DNA from: Hyphomicrobiales bacterium
Lineage (GTDB): Bacteria > Pseudomonadota > Alphaproteobacteria > Rhizobiales > Rhizobiaceae
Length of the DNA: 64,000 bases
Direction of reading: 5' to 3'
Assembly (NCBI GenBank): GCA_900471605.1
Contig: UCEY01000055.1
Span: 1,993 to 65,992, forward strand
The first letter of the stretch is position 1, and every line of letters begins with the position of its first letter. Position numbers and translations under genes: made by a program. Below the pieces are notes generated by a model, which saw only the letters and a program-made list of their open reading frames with translations, was not told where the DNA came from and ran no database searches. Shown one piece after another: positions 50,975 to 60,431 of this stretch.

Positions 50975-51679
50975 ATGTTGGAGGTCACCGCGAGCTATGG
51001 CCAGTTCTGCCCGGTCGCAATGGCGGCGGAGATTTTCTGCACCCGCTGGACGCCGCTCATCCTGCGGGAACTCCTTTGCGGCAGTTGCCGCTTCAACGAC
51101 CTCAGGCGCGGTGTGCCGCGCATGTCGCCGACCCTGCTTTCGAAACGGCTGAAGGAACTGGTCCAGGCGGGCATCGTCGAAAACCGAAGGGGAGAGGACG
51201 GCGCGACCGAATACCACCTGACGCCCGCCGGCGAGGATCTGCGCGAGGTGGTGATGACGCTCGGCTTCTGGGGCCAGCACTGGGTCGAGACCCAGCATTC
51301 GCTTCAGAAGCTCGATCCCTCGCTGCTGATGTGGGACATGCGCCGCCATCTCGATCCGACCCCGATGCCGTCCCGGCGCTGCACAGTGCTGTTCCAGTAT
51401 CCCGAACGGCCGGCGGCCCAGCAACGCTACTGGCTGGTCGTCGACGGCGGCGAGGTCGATATCTGCTCGACCGATCCGGGCTTCGAAATCGACCTCTACG
51501 TGACCTCGTCGCTCAGGACGATGACGGCGATCTGGATGGGTCTCGCAACCGTGCGGGCCGAGATCGCAAGCGGCCGGCTTGAACTCGACGGCGATCCGGA
51601 AATGGCAAGCTCAATGCAACAATGGCTGGGTTTGAGCCCGTTTGCGCGGGAACGTCCGAGAACGGGGAAGGCGGCGTGA
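50975..51679 (+). CDS. HxlR-family transcriptional regulator
   Basis: A 234-residue protein. Residues 1-110 are an HxlR winged helix: CPVAMAAEIFCTRWTPLILR, RRGVPRMSPTLLSKRLKELV and EYHLTPAGEDLREVV. The second half (CTVLFQYPERPAAQQRYWLV, TSSLRTMTAIWMGL) resembles an SCP2-like ligand-binding domain, as seen in longer HxlR regulators. ATG 50975 follows GAGGAGG. It diverges from the ArsR-SRPBCC pair; its targets are unknown. Confidence 0.88.
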   Translation: MLEVTASYGQFCPVAMAAEIFCTRWTPLILRELLCGSCRFNDLRRGVPRMSPTLLSKRLKELVQAGIVENRRGEDGATEYHLTPAGEDLREVVMTLGFWGQHWVETQHSLQKLDPSLLMWDMRRHLDPTPMPSRRCTVLFQYPERPAAQQRYWLVVDGGEVDICSTDPGFEIDLYVTSSLRTMTAIWMGLATVRAEIASGRLELDGDPEMASSMQQWLGLSPFARERPRTGKAA

Positions 51680-51729
51680 CCTTGTCTTCGTGATCGAAAA
51701 GCTCCTGGAGAGTGCGGCTGTCTCCCAAC

Positions 51730-51866
51730 GATCTCCCCCCTTGAGGGGGAGATGTCACGAAAGTGACAGAGGGGGGTAGCGACGGAGCGGCAAAGTCCAA
51801 GGTTGATGTGGTGCGGATACACCCCCCTCTGCCTTGCCGGGCATCTCCCCCTCGAGGGGGGAGATC
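51730..51866. repeat. Large inverted repeat of the rhizobial CTCCCCC/GGGGGAG intergenic family
   Basis: The element starts with GATCTCCCCCC, a TTGA centre and GGGGGAGATG, then ACAGAGGGGGGT. It ends with the mirror image: ACCCCCCTCTGCC, GCATCTCCCCC, a TCGA centre and GGGGGGAGATC. The two ends can pair over about 45 bp in total and each end is itself palindromic. About 50 unrelated bases lie between. A truncated copy is seen at 1-18. Such mosaic palindromes are dispersed in rhizobial genomes and may act as terminators or be non-autonomous mobile elements. Confidence 0.85.
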
Positions 51867-51906
51867 GGCTGGAGCGGCCGTCCCACCATACATCGTCGGT
51901 AGAGGC

Positions 51907-54819
51907 TTACGCCCGCTTGGTCAGCGGAAACCGCTCCTTCAACAGCCGCAGCACCGCGTCTGCCGGCGCGGGCGGGCCGAACAGGTAGCTCTGGCCGAAA
52001 TGGCAGCCCATCTTGGCGAGTTCGGCCGCATCCTCGTCGGTCTCGACGCCTTCGGCCACCACCGTCATTTCGAGCGCCCGGGCCATGGCGATCACCGATC
52101 TGAGCAGCACGGCACGCTTTTCCGTCGCGTTGCGGACCAGCGCCTTGTCGAGCTTGATCGTGTCGAACGGGAACTGCGTGAGGTAGGCGAGCGACGAATA
52201 ACCGGTGCCGAAATCGTCGAGCGCGAGGCTGAGGCCGGTTTCCTTGAGCTTGGCGAGCACCAGGCGCGCCTGTTCCGGGTTCTCCATCATCAGCGACTCG
52301 GTGAGTTCGAGCTTCAGCTGACCCGGATTGACCTGGGTCTTCTGCAACAGCGCGCGCACGTCGTTATAGAGGTCGGCATTGAGCAATTGCGCGCTCGACA
52401 GGTTGACCGACACGAAGACCGGCAGGTCGCCCGTCTGCTGCTGCCAGATCATCAGGTCGGTCGCGGCGCGGTCCATGGCGAACAGGCCGAGCGGGCCGAT
52501 CAGGTCCGACATCTCCGCGATCGGGATGAATTCCGAAGGGGGAATGCTGCCGCGCTTGGGGTGGTCCCAGCGCATCAGCGCCTCGAAACCGGCGATCTCG
52601 CCATCCTTCAGGCTGATGATCGGCTGATAGGCGAGGAACAGTTCCTTGCGCTCGATGGCGCGGCGCAGATCGGTCTCGATCTGCAGCTTGTCGGCGCCGG
52701 CGGCCCGGAAGGCGGGGCGGAAAGGCTCGACGCGGTTGCCGCCGGCGCGTTTCGCCCGGTACATGGCAAGTTCCGCGTCGGCCAGCATGCCGGAGGCACT
52801 TTCCTGCTGGTCGACCCAGGAAGACAGGCCGATCGAGGCCGTCAGGATGATCTCGCGATTGGCGAAATTGATCGGCACCATGATCGCCTTGGAGACCGCG
52901 TCGGCGAAATCCGCCACCTTGGCCGGATCGCGTTCCGAAACCAGGATCAGGCCGAACTGGTCGCCGGCAAGCCGGGCCAGCGTGTCTTGCGGTTTCAGCA
53001 GACGCCGCAGGCGGCGGGTGAGCGCGATCAGGATGTTGTCGCCGGCTGCGATGCCCAGACTGTCGTTCACCTGCTTGTAGCGGTCGATGTCGATCGCCAT
53101 CACGGTCGGCCGCACGGTATCGCCACCCGGCGCGAGCGTCAGCACCGATTGCAGCCGGTCGAGGAAGACCTGGCGGTTCGGCAGGCCCGTCAGGTTGTCG
53201 TGCAGCGCGTCCTGCAGCAGCCGTTCGACGGAATTCTTCTGCTCGGTCACATCCACGATCGTCCCGACGCAGCGGATGATTTCGCCGTTCGAGCCGAGCA
53301 CCGGCCGGGCGCGGATCTGCAGCCAGTGGAAATGCCCGTCCTCGGCGCGGATGCGGAATTCGTGGTTCAGCCGGCCGCGGCGGTGTTCCAGCAAAACGTC
53401 CAGTGTCGCGCGAAAGCGGTCCCGGTCGTCGGGGTGGAGGCGTGGCACCCAGTTGCGCACCGGCCCGTGCATGGCGCCGGAATCAAGCCCGAGGCGGGCC
53501 GAGATGTCGGGCGTGGTGACGACGCGGTCGCGCGCCACGTCCCAGTCCCAGACTGTATCGCCGCTGCCCGTCAGCGCCAGCGACTGGCGTTCGAGGTCCG
53601 AAAACAGGCCCTGCTGATAGGCCCCGCCGGCAAAGGCGTGCTGCATGACCGTGAAGCCGATCAGAAGCACGATCAGCACCAGACCGCCGCCCAGCGCCGG
53701 CTGGATGATGTCGTTGTCGAGCTTGCCGGTCACCGTCAGCCAGCCGCCGAACAGCCAGACCAGGATCAGCGCCCAGGTCGGCACCAGCAGGATCGCCCGG
53801 TCGTAGCGGTTGAAACCGAGATAGATGATCAGAAGGATGCCGACCGTACCGGTCAGCGCAAACGAGATACGGGCGATGCCGGACGCGACCGACGGGTCGT
53901 AGATCGCCACGCCGCCCAGCAGCACAAGGCCGACCACCCAGGCAAGCGTCGCGTAACCCAGATGCACATGCCAGCGGTTGAGGTTGAGATAGGTGAACAG
54001 GAAGATGACGAGCGAGGAGGCGAGCGCCACTTCCGCCGCCGCGCGCCAGATGCGCTGGTCGCCCGAGGTGATGGTGATCAGCTTGTCGAGGAAGCCGAAA
54101 TCGACGCAGATATAGGCGAGCACCGCCCAGGCGAGTGCCGCCGCCGCCGGCAGCATGGAGGTGCCCTTGACGACGAAGAGAATGGTCAGGAACACCGCGA
54201 GCAGGCCGGCAATGCCGAGCACGATGCCGCGATAGAGGGTGAACGAGTTGACCGTGTCCTTGTAGGCGTCCGGCTGCCAGAGATAGATCTGCGGCAGCGA
54301 GGGCGTCGCCAGTTCCGCCACGAAGGTGATGGTCGAGCCGGGGTTCAGCGTGATCCGGAAAACGTCGGCATCTGCGCTCGGTATCCGGTCGAGCGCAAAA
54401 CCTTCCGACGGCGTGATCGAGATGATGCGCTGCGAGCCGAGATCCGGCCAGAACATTTTCGAATTGGCGAGCCGGAAATGCGGCGCGACGATCACCCGTT
54501 CGAGCTGTTCTTCCGAGACGTTGGAAAGTGCGAAGACCGCCCAGTCGCCCTGGTGGCCGGGCGAACTGGCGCGCACCTCGATGCGGCGGCGGATGCCGTC
54601 CGCGGCGGCGGCGGTCGAGACCTGGAAGGCTTCGCCCTGGTTGACGTAGATATCCGTGGTTCTCGTCAGGTCGAGCGCGGTGTCGTCCCGCGAGATCTTG
54701 ACCGGTTCTGCGGCGTGCGCACCCGGCGCCGCCGTCAGGAACATGGCGGCAACAAGGAGGGCGATGATCGCCGGAACGAGGCGGATCAACGGCGCAGGAC
54801 GCAAGGAACGGGCGCTCAT
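51907..54819 (-). CDS. Membrane PAS-GGDEF(degenerate)-EAL protein, probable c-di-GMP phosphodiesterase
   Basis: A 970-residue protein: signal peptide (about 1-36), a periplasmic 7TMR-DISM-like sensor domain (40-190), about seven to eight membrane helices (200-430), a PAS domain (WDWDVARDRVVTTPDI, ending VGTIVDVTEQK), then GGDEF and EAL domains. The GGDEF motif reads AGDQF (near 621), so diguanylate cyclase activity is unlikely. The EAL domain is intact: EALMRWDHPKRG (near 748), ELTESLMM, DDFGTGYSSLAYL and AEGVETDEDA. It most likely degrades c-di-GMP. Its ATG overlaps the stop of the GNAT gene by 4 nt. Confidence 0.9.
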   Translation of the reverse strand: MSARSLRPAPLIRLVPAIIALLVAAMFLTAAPGAHAAEPVKISRDDTALDLTRTTDIYVNQGEAFQVSTAAAADGIRRRIEVRASSPGHQGDWAVFALSNVSEEQLERVIVAPHFRLANSKMFWPDLGSQRIISITPSEGFALDRIPSADADVFRITLNPGSTITFVAELATPSLPQIYLWQPDAYKDTVNSFTLYRGIVLGIAGLLAVFLTILFVVKGTSMLPAAAALAWAVLAYICVDFGFLDKLITITSGDQRIWRAAAEVALASSLVIFLFTYLNLNRWHVHLGYATLAWVVGLVLLGGVAIYDPSVASGIARISFALTGTVGILLIIYLGFNRYDRAILLVPTWALILVWLFGGWLTVTGKLDNDIIQPALGGGLVLIVLLIGFTVMQHAFAGGAYQQGLFSDLERQSLALTGSGDTVWDWDVARDRVVTTPDISARLGLDSGAMHGPVRNWVPRLHPDDRDRFRATLDVLLEHRRGRLNHEFRIRAEDGHFHWLQIRARPVLGSNGEIIRCVGTIVDVTEQKNSVERLLQDALHDNLTGLPNRQVFLDRLQSVLTLAPGGDTVRPTVMAIDIDRYKQVNDSLGIAAGDNILIALTRRLRRLLKPQDTLARLAGDQFGLILVSERDPAKVADFADAVSKAIMVPINFANREIILTASIGLSSWVDQQESASGMLADAELAMYRAKRAGGNRVEPFRPAFRAAGADKLQIETDLRRAIERKELFLAYQPIISLKDGEIAGFEALMRWDHPKRGSIPPSEFIPIAEMSDLIGPLGLFAMDRAATDLMIWQQQTGDLPVFVSVNLSSAQLLNADLYNDVRALLQKTQVNPGQLKLELTESLMMENPEQARLVLAKLKETGLSLALDDFGTGYSSLAYLTQFPFDTIKLDKALVRNATEKRAVLLRSVIAMARALEMTVVAEGVETDEDAAELAKMGCHFGQSYLFGPPAPADAVLRLLKERFPLTKRA

Positions 54820-55427
54820 GGCTTCAGCATCTTCCCGAACTCACCGTCTTCCGGCAGCCGGGAAAACATCAGGTGGTCGCGCCATTCGCCATTGATTTTG
54901 AGATACTTGCGCAAAAGACCTTCCTGCTCGAAGCCGGCCTTTTCCAGAAGCCGTACACTTTTCCAGTTCTCCGGAATACAGGCTGCCTCGATCCGGTGCA
55001 ACTGAAGTCCGCTGTAGATGTACGGGATAGCCACCTTCAATGCGGCCAACATATGGCCTTGGCCGGAATGTTTTTCCCCCATCCAGTAGCCGATCATGCA
55101 GCTCTGCGCCGCCCCCCGGCGGATATAGCCGATGGTCAGGCCGCCGAGCAGGACCTGATCGTCCCGGCGAAAGAGAAGCAGCGGTACGGCAAGCCCGGAC
55201 GCATATTCCTGGCCGCTCCTGACGACGCGCGAGCGGAACGATCCCTCGGTCAGTTCGTCCGGCCGCCAGATCGGCTCCCAGGGCTGCAGGAACGGGCGGC
55301 TTTCCGAGCGCAGCCGCTGCCACTGCTTGTAATCGGAATAGCGGGGAAGCCGGAGCAGGTGGTTTTCGCCATAAAGCTCTGGTGTGTCCGGCTGTCGCGA
55401 CAGGAACCGAAACACCGACTTGGTCAT
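54816..55427 (-). CDS. RimJ-type GNAT N-acetyltransferase
   Basis: The 203-residue protein has the acetyl-CoA-binding GNAT fold: LGGLTIGYIRRGAAQSCMIG, then GYWMGEKHSGQGHMLAAL with the Q/RxxGxG/A-like loop, and IPENWKSVRLLEKAGFEQEG, which is typical of RimJ/RimL-type acetyltransferases. The true substrate could be a protein N-terminus or a small amine. It is encoded 30 nt after the M16 peptidase gene and overlaps the c-di-GMP gene. Confidence 0.87.
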   Translation of the reverse strand: MTKSVFRFLSRQPDTPELYGENHLLRLPRYSDYKQWQRLRSESRPFLQPWEPIWRPDELTEGSFRSRVVRSGQEYASGLAVPLLLFRRDDQVLLGGLTIGYIRRGAAQSCMIGYWMGEKHSGQGHMLAALKVAIPYIYSGLQLHRIEAACIPENWKSVRLLEKAGFEQEGLLRKYLKINGEWRDHLMFSRLPEDGEFGKMLKP

Positions 55428-55457
55428 GCGAGTGCTGCTCCGGGCAGGGCGGCCGGT

Positions 55458-56753
55458 TTAACCGGCCTTCTTCGACTGGATCCCCGGCGAGGCGAGCGCC
55501 GCGGTGATGTCGCCGAGCGGCGCGAGCTGTTCGATCGGGCCGACCGCCGACAATGTTGGAACTGTATCGAAAAACAGCCGTCCGGCAAGATCGGTGAGCC
55601 GCTCGGTGGTGATCCCTTCCAGCCGTTCCATCATTTCCGGGTTCGGGATCGGGCGTCCGTAGAGCATCATCTGGCGGGCGATCTGGCCGGCACGCGCCGC
55701 CGGGCTTTCCTGGCCCATCAGCAGCTGGGCGCGGATCTGGGCGCGGGCGCGGTCGATTTCCTGCTGGTGAATGGTTTCCGAAGACTTGCGCAGCTCGTCG
55801 AGGATGACGGGCACCAGCGTCGGCAGCTCGTTGCCGCCGGTCGCCGCATGGATGCCGAAGATGCCGGTATCGGAAAAACCCCAGTGGAAGGCATAGACCG
55901 AATAGCAGAGACCGCGATGTTCGCGCACTTCCTGGAACAGGCGCGACGACATGCCGCCGCCGAGAATGTTGGCAAGGATCTGCGAACAGTAGAAGTCGCG
56001 CATGTGATAGGCCTTGCCCTCGAAACCGAGCAGGACCTGCGCGTCCATCAGGTCGCGGGTTTCGCGCACGTCACCGCCGATATAGCGGGCGGTTTCGAGC
56101 ACGGGAGGCGCGCTCGGCGTCATCGGCAGGCTGGCGAAACGCTCTTCCACCTGTTTGGCGAAGGTCGCATGGTCGACGGCGCCGGCGGCGACCACGAACA
56201 TCCTGTCCGTCGTGTAATTGCGCGAAAGATAGTTGCGGATCTGGCCCGGCGAGAAGCTCTTGACCGTTTCCGGCGTGCCGAGGATCGGCCGGCCGAGCGT
56301 CTGGCCGAGATAGGCGACCTCGGAAAATTTGTCGAACACCACGTCGTCGGGCGTGTCGTTGGCGGCGCCGATCTCCTGCAGGATGACGTGCTTTTCGCGG
56401 CGCAGCTCTTCCTCGTCGAAGGCCGATTCCGTCAGGATGTCGGCGAGGATATCGACCGCGAGCGGCACATGGTCCTTGAGCACGCGGGCGTAATAGGAGG
56501 TGGTTTCGGTCGAGGTTGCGGCATTCAGCTCGCCGCCGACATTCTCGATTTCCTCGGCGATGTCGCGAGCGCTGCGGCGGGCGGTGCCCTTGAAGGCCAT
56601 GTGCTCGAGGAGGTGGGCGATCCCGTGTTCGTCCTCGGTCTCGTTGCGTGATCCGGACTTGATCCAGACACCCAGCGCGACGCTCTCCAGATGCGGCATG
56701 GTTTCGGTGACGACCGTCAACCCGGAGGCGAGCCGGGTGATTTCTACATTCAT
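55458..56753 (-). CDS. M16-family zinc peptidase (mitochondrial processing peptidase-like)
   Basis: A 431-residue pitrilysin-type peptidase with the inverted zinc motif HxxEH (His47, Glu50, His51 in GIAHLLEHMAFKGT) and the conserved ENVGGELNAATSTETTSYY containing the distal Glu. The second, non-catalytic half follows (GGMSSRLFQEVREHRGLCYS). No signal peptide is present. Members are the bacterial relatives of the beta subunit of mitochondrial processing peptidase. It lies 33 nt after thrC, the usual alphaproteobacterial order. Confidence 0.93.
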   Translation of the reverse strand: MNVEITRLASGLTVVTETMPHLESVALGVWIKSGSRNETEDEHGIAHLLEHMAFKGTARRSARDIAEEIENVGGELNAATSTETTSYYARVLKDHVPLAVDILADILTESAFDEEELRREKHVILQEIGAANDTPDDVVFDKFSEVAYLGQTLGRPILGTPETVKSFSPGQIRNYLSRNYTTDRMFVVAAGAVDHATFAKQVEERFASLPMTPSAPPVLETARYIGGDVRETRDLMDAQVLLGFEGKAYHMRDFYCSQILANILGGGMSSRLFQEVREHRGLCYSVYAFHWGFSDTGIFGIHAATGGNELPTLVPVILDELRKSSETIHQQEIDRARAQIRAQLLMGQESPAARAGQIARQMMLYGRPIPNPEMMERLEGITTERLTDLAGRLFFDTVPTLSAVGPIEQLAPLGDITAALASPGIQSKKAG

Positions 56754-56786
56754 CTTTACGTCTTTCCGGCGCCGCCGATACTTGTA

Positions 56787-58181
56787 TTACTTAGCGCGGG
56801 CATGCTCGCCGATGAAAGTTTCGACGGACTTAAGCTCAGGCTCCAAGATATCGAAGCGCTCCTCCCTTTGCATAAGATCAGCAAGCCATGATGGAAGCGC
56901 CGGATCAATTCCGCAAGCGGATTTTACCGAGGCCGGAAATTTGGCCGGGTGGGCGGTGGCAAGCGTCACCATCGGGCTCGCCGGCTTTGCATTCTTTTTC
57001 GCGACGAAAACGCCGGTCGCCGTATGCGGGTCGAGCAGGTATCCGGTTTCGGCAAGCGTCTCGCGGATCGTCGCGGCAACCTGCCGCTCGGTCGCCCGGC
57101 CGGCGCGGAATTCGCGGCGGATCGCTTTCAGCGCGTCCGGCTTGATCTCGAAACTGCCGGACTGTTTCAGCCCGGCCATGGCGGCGCGAACCGAGCCGGC
57201 ATCGCGGCCATAGGCCTCGAACAGCAGCCGCTCGAAATTCGACGAGATCTGGATGTCCATCGATGGCGAGGTGGTCGCCTTGACGTCGCGCATCTCGTAG
57301 CGCCCGGTCTTCAGCGTCCGGGCCAGGATGTCGTTGTCATTGGTGGCGATCACCAGCCGGTCGATCGGCAGGCCCATCTTCTTGGCCACGTAGCCCGCGA
57401 AGATATCGCCGAAATTGCCGGTCGGTACCGTAAACGAGATCTTCCGGTCCGGGCCGCCGAGCGAAACGGCGGCGGTGAAATAATAGACCACCTGCGCCAT
57501 GATCCGCGCCCAGTTGATCGAGTTGACGCCGGAAAGCCTGACCCGGTCGCGGAAGGCGACGTCGTTGAACATCTCTTTCACGAGGTTCTGGCAGTCGTCG
57601 AAATTGCCCTTCACGGCAAGCGCATGCACATTGGCTGCAGTGGACGTCGTCATCTGCCGCTGCTGTACGGACGAGACCTTGCCATGCGGGAAGAGGATAA
57701 AGATGTCGGTGCGCTCGCGCCCCGCAAAGGCGTCGATCGCCGCCCCGCCGGTATCGCCCGAAGTCGCGCCGACGATCGTCGCGCGTTCGCCGCGCTCGGC
57801 GAGCACATAGTCCATCAGCCGGGCGAGCAGCTGCATCGCCACGTCCTTGAAGGCGAGCGTGGTGCCGTGGAAGAGTTCGAGCACAAAATCATTGGGCCCT
57901 GTCTGCACCAGCGGCACGACGGCCGGATGCCGGAAGGTGGCATAGGCGTCCGTGATCATGCCCTTCAGCTTGTCGGCCGGGATTTCGTCGCCGACGAAGT
58001 GCTTCAGGATCTCGAAGGCGACTTCCTGATAGGTCTTGCCGCGCAGCGCACGAATTTCCTTTTTGGAGAGCGAGGGCCATTGGCGCGGCACATAAAGGCC
58101 GCCGTCGCGGGCAAGCCCCGCCATCAGCGCATCCCGGAATCCGAGCGGAGCGGCTTCGCCCCGGGTAGAAATGTAGTCCAC
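56787..58181 (-). CDS. thrC: Threonine synthase ThrC
   Basis: ThrC turns O-phosphohomoserine into threonine using PLP. The 464-residue product is the class-2 type: VDYISTRGEAAPLGFRDAL at the start, ELFHGTTLAFKDVAMQLL with the PLP Lys, IVGATSGDTGGAAIDAF and FTVPTGNFGDIFAGYVAKK for phosphate binding. I chose GTG 58181, 9 nt after GGGGA; a TTG lies 3 codons upstream. The open frame continues further upstream but overlaps the divergent lipoprotein region and has no conserved character. Confidence 0.94.
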   Translation of the reverse strand: MDYISTRGEAAPLGFRDALMAGLARDGGLYVPRQWPSLSKKEIRALRGKTYQEVAFEILKHFVGDEIPADKLKGMITDAYATFRHPAVVPLVQTGPNDFVLELFHGTTLAFKDVAMQLLARLMDYVLAERGERATIVGATSGDTGGAAIDAFAGRERTDIFILFPHGKVSSVQQRQMTTSTAANVHALAVKGNFDDCQNLVKEMFNDVAFRDRVRLSGVNSINWARIMAQVVYYFTAAVSLGGPDRKISFTVPTGNFGDIFAGYVAKKMGLPIDRLVIATNDNDILARTLKTGRYEMRDVKATTSPSMDIQISSNFERLLFEAYGRDAGSVRAAMAGLKQSGSFEIKPDALKAIRREFRAGRATERQVAATIRETLAETGYLLDPHTATGVFVAKKNAKPASPMVTLATAHPAKFPASVKSACGIDPALPSWLADLMQREERFDILEPELKSVETFIGEHARAK

Positions 58182-58317
58182 GACCGTCAATCCCCAATCG
58201 ATTTTTATTCGCGCCGCTGATATAGACCAGGAAAATGGGCGGTGAAAGACCGGAAAACAACAGTCCGGTTCGCTTCGGTGTCTGCCCGGAAATTGCGATG
58301 GAAGAGGGTTGAGTACG

Positions 58318-58887
58318 GTGTTTGCAAAGATTTCGCGTAGTTTGCTGGCGGTATCGGTCGTTGCGGTTCTCGCAGGCTGCAATTCCTCGGCGCCGACCGA
58401 AGGACTGACCCCAACCGCCAATGCGGCCCCCGCAGGTCAGGCCGTAACCCCGGTCGTGCAGGCCTTCTGCCCGCCGGTCGTGATGCTGGAGCAGACCGCG
58501 ATCCATCGCGCCTATGCGCGCGGCGGAGAGAACAAGCCGGAAAAGCTGCTCTACCAGGCTTCGCTCGCCGACGCGACGCGCCAGTGCACCGCCAATGAAA
58601 CGACGCTGACCATCAATGTCGTCGCACAGGGCCGCGTCGTGCAGGGCCCGGCCGGCGTTCCCGGCAAGGTCACCCTGCCGATCCTCGTCGAAGTGGTCGA
58701 TGGCGACAGCGTCATCTATTCGCAGAAGGTGGCCTTCCCGGTCGACATGCCGGCCGGCGGCACCCAGTTCATCTTCAACAAGGCGGATGTGCAGATCCCG
58801 AACGCCCAGGGCGGCGCGTCGCGCTTCACCCGCGTCCGCCTCGGCTTCGACACCGGCCCCGCAAAGAAGCCGGTCCGCCGGAAGTGA
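58318..58887 (+). CDS. Conserved hypothetical lipoprotein
   Basis: A 189-residue lipoprotein with leader and lipobox SVVAVLAGC, followed by a low-complexity Ser/Thr/Ala segment and then a beta-rich domain with two Cys (FCPPVVML, RQCTANETT). ETTLTINVVAQGRVVQGPAG and GGTQFIFNKADVQIP occur in unnamed rhizobial homologues. The start is likely GTG 58318, with GAGGG 9 nt away; a TTG at 58309 is less well spaced. It diverges from thrC. Confidence 0.78.
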   Translation: MFAKISRSLLAVSVVAVLAGCNSSAPTEGLTPTANAAPAGQAVTPVVQAFCPPVVMLEQTAIHRAYARGGENKPEKLLYQASLADATRQCTANETTLTINVVAQGRVVQGPAGVPGKVTLPILVEVVDGDSVIYSQKVAFPVDMPAGGTQFIFNKADVQIPNAQGGASRFTRVRLGFDTGPAKKPVRRK

Positions 58888-58911
58888 TCTAGAAAGAAAC
58901 GGTCGGGGTTC

Positions 58912-59601
58912 TCAGAACGCGCCGGCCCATTCGCCCAGCGCGGCGATGACGGCCGGCAGGTCCATCATCCGCGAGATCACGGTTTCGGCGCCCGCATCCG
59001 TCAGCCGGTCGGCATGGCTGGGATAGGTGTGGGATGCGCCGGTAAAGCCGACGACGCGCATGCCCGCGGCCTTGGCGCCATGGACGCCGTGGGTGGAGTC
59101 CTCGATCACCAGGCATTTCTCCGGCGGGACTTTGAACTGCTGGGCGGCGTGCAGGAAGATGTCCGGCTTCGGCTTCACCCGATCCGGCCCGAGGTCCTTG
59201 GCCGAATAGATGTGCGGCGCGAAATACGGCTTGAGGCCGACCTTTTCGAGCATCATGTCGATCCGGTGGCTGCTCGAATTGGAGCAGATGCAGCGCTGCG
59301 TCGTCAGCCTTGCGAGTGCGAATTTCACCCCGTCGATGATCTTAACGTCGCGCCCGAGCCGCGCGTCGAGCAGCGTCTCGGACTTGTCGATCAGCGAGGC
59401 CGACAGCGGAATGTTGGCTTCCTTCTCGACCTCCAGAAGAATGTTCTTCCAGGTCATGCCGGCGAATCGCTCGCCCATTTCCTCGACGCTGATCGGGTAA
59501 CCCGCCTCCGTCAGCAGCCGGGATTCCACCTGTGCCGCGATGATTTCGGAATCGACGAGAACGCCGTCGCAATCGAAAATGATGAGGTCGAAGCTGCTCA
59601 T
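58912..59601 (-). CDS. HAD-superfamily hydrolase (subfamily IA)
   Basis: The 229-residue product has the HAD motifs: IIFDCDGVLVDSE (Asp10 and Asp12), CICSNSSSHRIDMML (motif II Ser), VKPKPDIFL (motif III Lys) and CLVIEDSTHGVHGAKAAGM (motif IV). The cap is helical. It resembles phosphoglycolate or beta-phosphoglucomutase-like and YieH-type phosphatases; the substrate is not known. It converges with the lipoprotein gene and diverges from bioR. Confidence 0.88.
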   Translation of the reverse strand: MSSFDLIIFDCDGVLVDSEIIAAQVESRLLTEAGYPISVEEMGERFAGMTWKNILLEVEKEANIPLSASLIDKSETLLDARLGRDVKIIDGVKFALARLTTQRCICSNSSSHRIDMMLEKVGLKPYFAPHIYSAKDLGPDRVKPKPDIFLHAAQQFKVPPEKCLVIEDSTHGVHGAKAAGMRVVGFTGASHTYPSHADRLTDAGAETVISRMMDLPAVIAALGEWAGAF

Positions 59602-59749
59602 GAGGAAATGCCTTCTATGGGCCTGTATGGAAGGTGAGGCGGCCTTTTATACGATGGTACCGCAAACCTCAACCAACCGCCATGCATGACGGGAACAAGC
59701 GTAGCGGGCGGCTCTCGACAAGCCGGGGGTGGCGTTCTAAGGAACGCTG

Positions 59750-60418
59750 ATGAGCAAGGAGCCGGAAGACACAATCGCCAGTCGAATCAGCCGGGTGCTT
59801 GCCGATCGCATCGTGCGCGGCGAGCTCGCTCCCGGTGCCCGTCTTCGCCAGGATCACATCGCCGAGGAATTCCAGACCAGTCACGTGCCGGTGCGCGAGG
59901 CCTTCCGCCGGCTGGAGGCGCAGGGCCTGGCGATCAGCGAGCCGCGCCGCGGCGTGCGCGTCGCGTCCTTCGATCTCGCCGAAGTCCGCGAGGTGGCGGA
60001 AATGCGCGCCGTGCTGGAAGTGCTGGCGCTCCGCCACGCCGCCCGGCACCTGACCCCCGCCATCCTCGATGCGGCGGAGGAGGCGACGCGGGAAGGCGAT
60101 GCCGCCGCCGACGTGCATGCCTGGGAAGAGGCGAACCGCCGTTTCCACCGGCTGATCCTGGCGCCCTGCGGCATGAGGCGCCTGCTTGCCTCGATCGACG
60201 ACCTGCATGCCGCAAGCGCCCGCTTCCTGTTCTCGGCCTGGCAGTCCGGCTGGGAAAAGCGCACCGACCATGATCACCGCGCGATCCTAGCTGCCCTCCG
60301 GCAGGGCAAGACGGATGAGGCAGCCGCCACCCTGCAGAAGCACGTGCAATGGATCGGCCGCGGCCCGCAACCGGCCAAAAACGGTGCGCCGCGCGAAATT
60401 TTCGCGATCGTCGGCTGA
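59750..60418 (+). CDS. bioR: GntR/FCD-family biotin regulator BioR
   Basis: A 222-residue protein: N-terminal GntR winged helix (LADRIVRGELAPGARLRQDH, then SHVPVREAFRRLEAQGL) and a C-terminal FCD ligand domain (EMRAVLEVLALRHAA, DHDHRAILAALRQG). Rhizobial BioR is a repressor of biotin genes that binds TTATCTATAA. Two such sites lie just downstream, flanking the bioY promoter region, which makes the identification firm. No box is seen upstream of bioR itself. It is transcribed in the same direction as bioY. Confidence 0.9.
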   Translation: MSKEPEDTIASRISRVLADRIVRGELAPGARLRQDHIAEEFQTSHVPVREAFRRLEAQGLAISEPRRGVRVASFDLAEVREVAEMRAVLEVLALRHAARHLTPAILDAAEEATREGDAAADVHAWEEANRRFHRLILAPCGMRRLLASIDDLHAASARFLFSAWQSGWEKRTDHDHRAILAALRQGKTDEAAATLQKHVQWIGRGPQPAKNGAPREIFAIVG

Positions 60419-60431
60419 TCATTTCTCAAAA

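Noticed and set aside
51763..55005. Open frame of 1080 codons opposite the PAS-GGDEF-EAL gene, starting within the palindromic repeat
   Set aside because: Shadow of the antisense gene; begins in repeat DNA and has no domain.
58182..58421. N-terminal extension of threonine synthase by about 80 residues
   Set aside because: The conserved N-terminus starts at GTG 58181 behind GGGGA; the extension is antisense to the lipoprotein gene start.
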